Positions 60,586 to 64,000 of a DNA stretch of 64,000 bases are shown in pieces. The DNA comes from Bacteroidales bacterium (GTDB lineage Bacteria > Bacteroidota > Bacteroidia > Bacteroidales > Muribaculaceae). The translations under genes and the position numbers were made by a program. How positions within the stretch are numbered: position 1 is the stretch's first letter; each line of letters opens with the position of its first letter. The stretch lies in assembly GCA_020860515.1 (NCBI GenBank), contig JAJBUG010000027.1, forward strand, positions 19,761 to 83,760, in the 5' to 3' direction. The notes under the pieces were generated by a model, which was not told the origin of the DNA, ran no database searches, and saw only the letters and a list, made by a program, of their open reading frames with translations.

Positions 60586-61721
60586 TGGAGCAACGACTTG
60601 ACAATCCCTTTGTGGTAGGTAGATACGTGGGCGGAGCCTACTTTTGTGATAGGGAAGAGGAAACAGAGATGCTGGTTCGTCAGCTGCGTAATGGTCGGGA
60701 TGTGGCTTTGATTTCGCCCCGACGTATGGGCAAAAGCGGACTCATACATCATTTGTTTGCTCGTCCTGAAGTTCAAGAAAAATATAATGTGTTTTTTATA
60801 GATATATATTCTTGTTCGTCGCTTAAGGAAATGATTTTTCTCTTAGGCAATGCCATATATAAGCAGCTAAAGCCACGAAGAGAAATTTGGAAAGAAAGAT
60901 TTTTCCAAATAATCTCTTCATTTAGAGTGGGTCTTAAAATGGATGCTCAATCAGGCCTTCCGGTTTTTGATTTAGGGCTCGGTGATATTTCTTCCCCTGA
61001 GACCACTTTAGATGAAATATTTCGATTCTTAAAAGAGTCGGATACGCCTTCCGTATTAGCCATAGATGAGTTCCAGCAAATACTAAAATTTAAGGAGAAG
61101 AATGTTGAGGCTCTACTGCGTACGCATATTCAACAATGCCCCAATGTGCATTGGATATTCGCTGGAAGTCAAAGGCATTTGATACAGGGAATGTTTTTGA
61201 GTCCTAATCGGCCATTTTATCAAAGTGTAATAACTACTACCTTGCATCAGATACCAATTGACAAATATTGCGATTTCGCAATAGGATTGTTTGAGAATTA
61301 TGGAAAAACCATAGACAAAGAAATTATAGAGAAGGTATATAGCAGATATCAAGGTTATACCTGGTATATACAAATGGTGCTCAATGAAATATTTGATATA
61401 ACCATAAGTGGTGACGTTATAAATATCGGCGTCATAGATAAGGCCGTAAATAATATTTTACAGATGCAGTCCGACAATTACAGGGAACAAATGTCCTTAT
61501 TGACAACAACTCAGAAAACTCTCCTGCAGGCTTTAGCTCGTGAGGGTGAAGTTTCAGATATAACTTCTGTAGATTTTGTAAAGCGCAATTCTTTGAGTTC
61601 TCCAGCCACTGTACAAAGTGCATTGCGTCGGCTTCTATCATTAGATATCGTAACTCGTAACGAATCAATCTATCGCATCACCGACTTTTTCCTTTCACAA
61701 TGGCTTCGCCAAAATATCTAA
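60585..61721 (+). CDS. archaeal-type AAA ATPase of unknown role
   Basis: The 378-residue protein has an N-terminal ATPase domain of the archaeal-ATPase (PF01637-type) class (about 15-260): PFVVGRYVGG, Walker A SPRRMGKSGLIH, Walker B VLAIDEFQQI, sensor-like IFAGSQRHLIQGMF. A C-terminal winged helix (about 310-378: LQALAREGEVSDITSVDFVK, ALRRLLSLDIV) follows. It resembles the solitary AAA proteins that are highly variable in Bacteroidales. Its leader is built from a 15-bp triple repeat. Confidence 0.9.
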   Translation: MEQRLDNPFVVGRYVGGAYFCDREEETEMLVRQLRNGRDVALISPRRMGKSGLIHHLFARPEVQEKYNVFFIDIYSCSSLKEMIFLLGNAIYKQLKPRREIWKERFFQIISSFRVGLKMDAQSGLPVFDLGLGDISSPETTLDEIFRFLKESDTPSVLAIDEFQQILKFKEKNVEALLRTHIQQCPNVHWIFAGSQRHLIQGMFLSPNRPFYQSVITTTLHQIPIDKYCDFAIGLFENYGKTIDKEIIEKVYSRYQGYTWYIQMVLNEIFDITISGDVINIGVIDKAVNNILQMQSDNYREQMSLLTTTQKTLLQALAREGEVSDITSVDFVKRNSLSSPATVQSALRRLLSLDIVTRNESIYRITDFFLSQWLRQNI

Positions 61722-62087
61722 ACATCGAGGGAAATTTATTTTTTTGTCCAAAAAGTTGCATTCCTTGATGCCAGAGGATTTCTCCGACCTTACCTAAAAG
61801 CCAGAAGGAGTTTCGCAGCTGATGGATTTTCCCCTTTTTCACTAATATGTTGCCAGAAGGTGGCAACCGCCGCATTGTGTGCCGTCGCAGAAGAGTTGAT
61901 GAAGAGGATTTCTTTGGCATGTTGTTAATGATGCGCGGTGCCGACTTCATTGGTGCCATAAATCTCAGATGATCATGAAAATAAAAGTTTGCCCCAGTCC
62001 TTTGCAACCCGGATTTGACTTGTATTCACCCAGTGCACTCCGACAATTGTTCTCAGGAAAGGCAGTCTCTTGGCGTTACTATTGGAC
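61722..62087. other. region without recognisable gene
   Basis: Between the ATPase and the broken small gene there is no promoter-gene pattern and no similarity that I recognise. A 109-codon minus-strand frame (61678-62007) looks like chance. Confidence 0.4.
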
Positions 62088-62271
62088 TTAAGCCTAGTTA
62101 CTCCATATCCCTGCACAGCATAGTCGTAGAAAATACTTGTTGGGTATTGGTTTGATAGCCACCATGGTGGCTACCAAACCTACTTGGGTTTGGAGGATAA
62201 ACCTTATTGAAAGGATAACCTCCAAGGTCTCTGTCGATATAATCAGCATCGTTATAGTCTTCTATTTTCAT
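62088..62271 (-). pseudogene. frameshifted relative of the 62420-62776 gene
   Basis: From the ATG at 62271 the frame reads MKIEDYNDADYIDRDLGGYP, FNKVYPP, matching the start of the intact neighbour (NDYGDIGRDLAGYPFNKKYPP). It then loses the frame, and FYDYAVQGYGVTR (match to FYDFAVMGYDLEF) appears in a second frame near 62110-62130. Later similarity is gone. A 32-bp near-perfect palindrome (62149-62180, centre ACCATGGT) lies inside. Confidence 0.65.
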
Positions 62272-62356
62272 AAGGAGAAATTCAGAATTATGGGAGAATA
62301 GTAAGAGAATTTAGAAGATGTCCAAGAAAAAATAAGTGATAGTAGATAGTGAAATT

Positions 62357-62408
62357 CAAAAATGTCTAGGCCCCCTCCTTTATAAAAGAAAGGTTCCTGG
62401 ACATTTTT
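62357..62408. terminator. terminator hairpin after the 62420-62776 gene
   Basis: AAAAATGTC (62357-62365) and GACATTTTT (62400-62408), helped by CCTTT/AAAGG inside, form a symmetrical hairpin with T-runs on both strands. Confidence 0.65.
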
Positions 62409-62419
62409 CTCTTTCCTAA

Positions 62420-62776
62420 TTAAATAGGTTGTACATCGTCAAGCACATTAATGAGATCAATGAGTTTGTGACCATCTATCTCAAAGTTCTCAATGAAATT
62501 ATTTGCACTTGGAAAGTGTTTGATTTTGGCTGTGTAGTGATCGTCGCTAAGCCAAACACCATTTTCTCTATCATTCATTACATGATAAACTTTACCTTTA
62601 AAAGTGAACTCCAAGTCATAGCCCATAACCGCAAAGTCATAGAAAAGAGTCTCTCTAAAGGAATCTTTGTACCCATGATAGAGATTGCCAGTAGAAGTAT
62701 CTGTAGGAGGATACTTCTTGTTGAAAGGATAGCCCGCAAGGTCTCTCCCTATGTCTCCATAATCATTCATATTCAC
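62420..62776 (-). CDS. small protein of unknown function
   Basis: The 118-residue soluble acidic protein starts MNMNDYGDIGRDLAGYPFNK and has no known motif, signal or membrane segment. The middle (FYDFAVMGYDLEFTFKGKVY, HVMNDRENGVWLSDDHYT) suggests a compact alpha/beta fold. A broken relative lies next to it, as in families of immunity or accessory proteins; that is only an analogy. It is 88 bases after the methyltransferase gene. Confidence 0.7.
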   Translation of the reverse strand: MNMNDYGDIGRDLAGYPFNKKYPPTDTSTGNLYHGYKDSFRETLFYDFAVMGYDLEFTFKGKVYHVMNDRENGVWLSDDHYTAKIKHFPSANNFIENFEIDGHKLIDLINVLDDVQPI

Positions 62777-62864
62777 GTATGGTCTTAAGAATCTGTTTCA
62801 TTTTTATAGTTAAGGTTCCTTATTTGAAACTTCTGAGACATAAATTAATCAATTTGTCTTTATG

Positions 62865-64000
62865 TCAGTGTCTGGTTAGGGATTGGTAGAGGGAGAAGAG
62901 GTGGGCGAGACAGGATGATTCGGTGGTGGATTTTATGGGAAGGCCGTAGGCTGCCATAACGGCGCGGTCGTTTTCTTGGTGGGCGCGGCGCAAGGGGCCA
63001 GGCATAGTGGTTTCGTCGTAGAGGTCGGCAAGGCTGCTGTCGGGGTACATGGCGCGCGCGTCAAGGATGGCTTGGGCTGTAGCCTCAATCTTGGCTTTTT
63101 GTTCTTCTGTTGGCTCAGGCCAAGGGAAGTTATTATAAACAATATCCTTAGAATATCGGTAACGCATTTCAAGCCTGCCGCATACCGCTCTCATCCAAGC
63201 CATGTGCACATTGCTGGTAAGCACGCCAAAGTGATATAGAGTGGCATCGGGAATGATATGCACAGAATCGCTGACTATATTGTCAGGTGTCATAAAACCG
63301 ATAGGAATGTATTTGCGCTTTTCTGAAGATACACGGGGGATCAGCAAGAAATTGGTCTTTGGCATATTCTCCACTAAGTAATTAGCCGGAATATCAGCTC
63401 CTTTCTTAGTAGAGGATCTCTTACTTGAAAGCCTAAACTCTCTTACTGCTTCAATTCTTTTAAGGCAATTAGGCATCTCCCTTAGTTCACGAGGGGAGCA
63501 AGCACCTAACCATAAGCAATATCGAGGCTTTCTATTGATAAATTCTTGTGCTCCATAGAAAGGATGAAAATAATCTTTGGATTTTGGCTCATTTTTGATG
63601 AACTCTAACATTTCTTCTTTGGTAAAGAGATAATTGCCATCATCTATTGGCTGACAACCTATTCCGATGCTTGGCACATCGCACAGCGGATTGCTCCGGC
63701 TTTCTATAAATACATTCTGCGCTGGCACAAGATAGGCGTTTACATTGTCGTATTCCAATGATTTTTCAGGACTGCAAATGCGAGGCTTGGCTTCGTTCGG
63801 TGTAATGCTGAATCCAACAATCACCACATGCACATGGGCTTTGATTGAAGCTTCGCTGTCCCAGCGGAAAGTAGGCCATGCGAAATCAATATGCACTCCG
63901 TTTTCCTCAAAAAGAGGTTTCCAGAGGTTTGCAACTTGCTCGCCCTGAGTGATTGAATTGGTTGACACCAATGCAGTGCGTATATCGGTGCCTCGCATCA
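62865..64000 (-). CDS. C-terminal part of an MmeI-like DNA methyltransferase
   Basis: About 378 residues are visible; the N-terminus, with the helicase/nuclease part and the SAM and NPPY motifs, lies beyond the right edge. The segment MRGTDIRTALVSTNSITQGE, then FEENGVHIDFAWPTFRWDSE and HVVIVGFS is the end of the MmeI-type methyltransferase core; the target-recognition region follows (RYCLWLGACSPREL, FLLIPRVSSEKRKYIPIGF) and a C-terminal VYNNFPWPEPTEEQKAKIEA stretch. The family is a fused restriction-modification (type IIL/IIG) or lone methyltransferase. Whether a nuclease is attached cannot be seen here. Confidence 0.92.
   Translation of the reverse strand, partial: MRGTDIRTALVSTNSITQGEQVANLWKPLFEENGVHIDFAWPTFRWDSEASIKAHVHVVIVGFSITPNEAKPRICSPEKSLEYDNVNAYLVPAQNVFIESRSNPLCDVPSIGIGCQPIDDGNYLFTKEEMLEFIKNEPKSKDYFHPFYGAQEFINRKPRYCLWLGACSPRELREMPNCLKRIEAVREFRLSSKRSSTKKGADIPANYLVENMPKTNFLLIPRVSSEKRKYIPIGFMTPDNIVSDSVHIIPDATLYHFGVLTSNVHMAWMRAVCGRLEMRYRYSKDIVYNNFPWPEPTEEQKAKIEATAQAILDARAMYPDSSLADLYDETTMPGPLRRAHQENDRAVMAAYGLPIKSTTESSCLAHLFSLYQSLTRH

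Overview
The window looks like chromosomal DNA of a gut-type Bacteroidales, probably Muribaculaceae or a relative of Prevotella. The evidence is SusC/SusD pairs, a one-protein hybrid two-component regulator, the gene order trpBEGDCFA, lipoprotein signals, and repeated -7 promoter boxes of the form TAnnTTTG without strong Shine-Dalgarno sequences. The family cannot be fixed without a 16S or marker search. I saw no rRNA, tRNA, CRISPR array or intact insertion sequence.

Layout. 1-2.0 kb: 5' part of a SusC-like receptor gene. 2.3-6.2 kb: an exported protein of unknown function, a HigA antitoxin with a truncated HigB, a Doc/Fic-type toxin overlapping a helix-turn-helix gene, perfect palindromes, and the tail of a lost outer-membrane gene. 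6.2-8.2 kb: a long structured leader RNA, then two lipoprotein genes. 8.4-13.2 kb: an AraC regulator divergent from a beta-glucan-type cluster (exported GH94-like enzyme, ROK kinase remnant, GH5 glucanase). 13.4-16.2 kb: a pRiA4b ORF-3-type protein, a DUF2795-type protein and ferritin. 16.3-25.5 kb: the complete tryptophan operon behind a WWW leader-peptide attenuator, continuing into a UvrD helicase fused to a DEDDh exonuclease. 25.5-29.2 kb: an opposed MoxR / VWA / CbbX-like ATPase operon. 29.3-34.0 kb: YbaK-type deacylase, acyl-CoA synthetase with XRE-cupin regulator, and a large exported protein.

34.1-46.1 kb is a compact fructan utilisation locus: fructokinase, sugar MFS transporter and exported GH32 on the minus strand, and a hybrid sensor with a periplasmic sugar-binding domain plus SusC/SusD on the plus strand. 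Together they can import fructan, cut it, transport fructose, phosphorylate it and sense it. 46.1-47.1 kb is a decayed zone with two gene fragments and repeats. 47.1-50.7 kb is an M64-type exported peptidase operon behind a second copy of the 6.3 kb leader RNA. 51-54.4 kb holds two tandem AAA-ATPase/PD-(D/E)XK genes. 54.5-57.3 kb is an operon of esterase, frameshifted ATP-grasp ligase and S51 peptidase. 57.7-60.3 kb is a nitrogen cluster (outer-membrane protein, P-II, Amt). 60.6-64 kb carries another AAA ATPase, a pair of related small genes (one broken) and the C-terminal part of an MmeI-like methyltransferase.

The most unusual item is the pair of leader RNAs at 6248-6480 (+) and 50440-50699 (-). 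They share short conserved blocks in the same order, separated by stems whose paired bases differ between copies but still pair. Each starts at a TAnnTTTG promoter and precedes an exported-protein gene. Their 3' strand can pair with either of two upstream segments, which suggests a switch.
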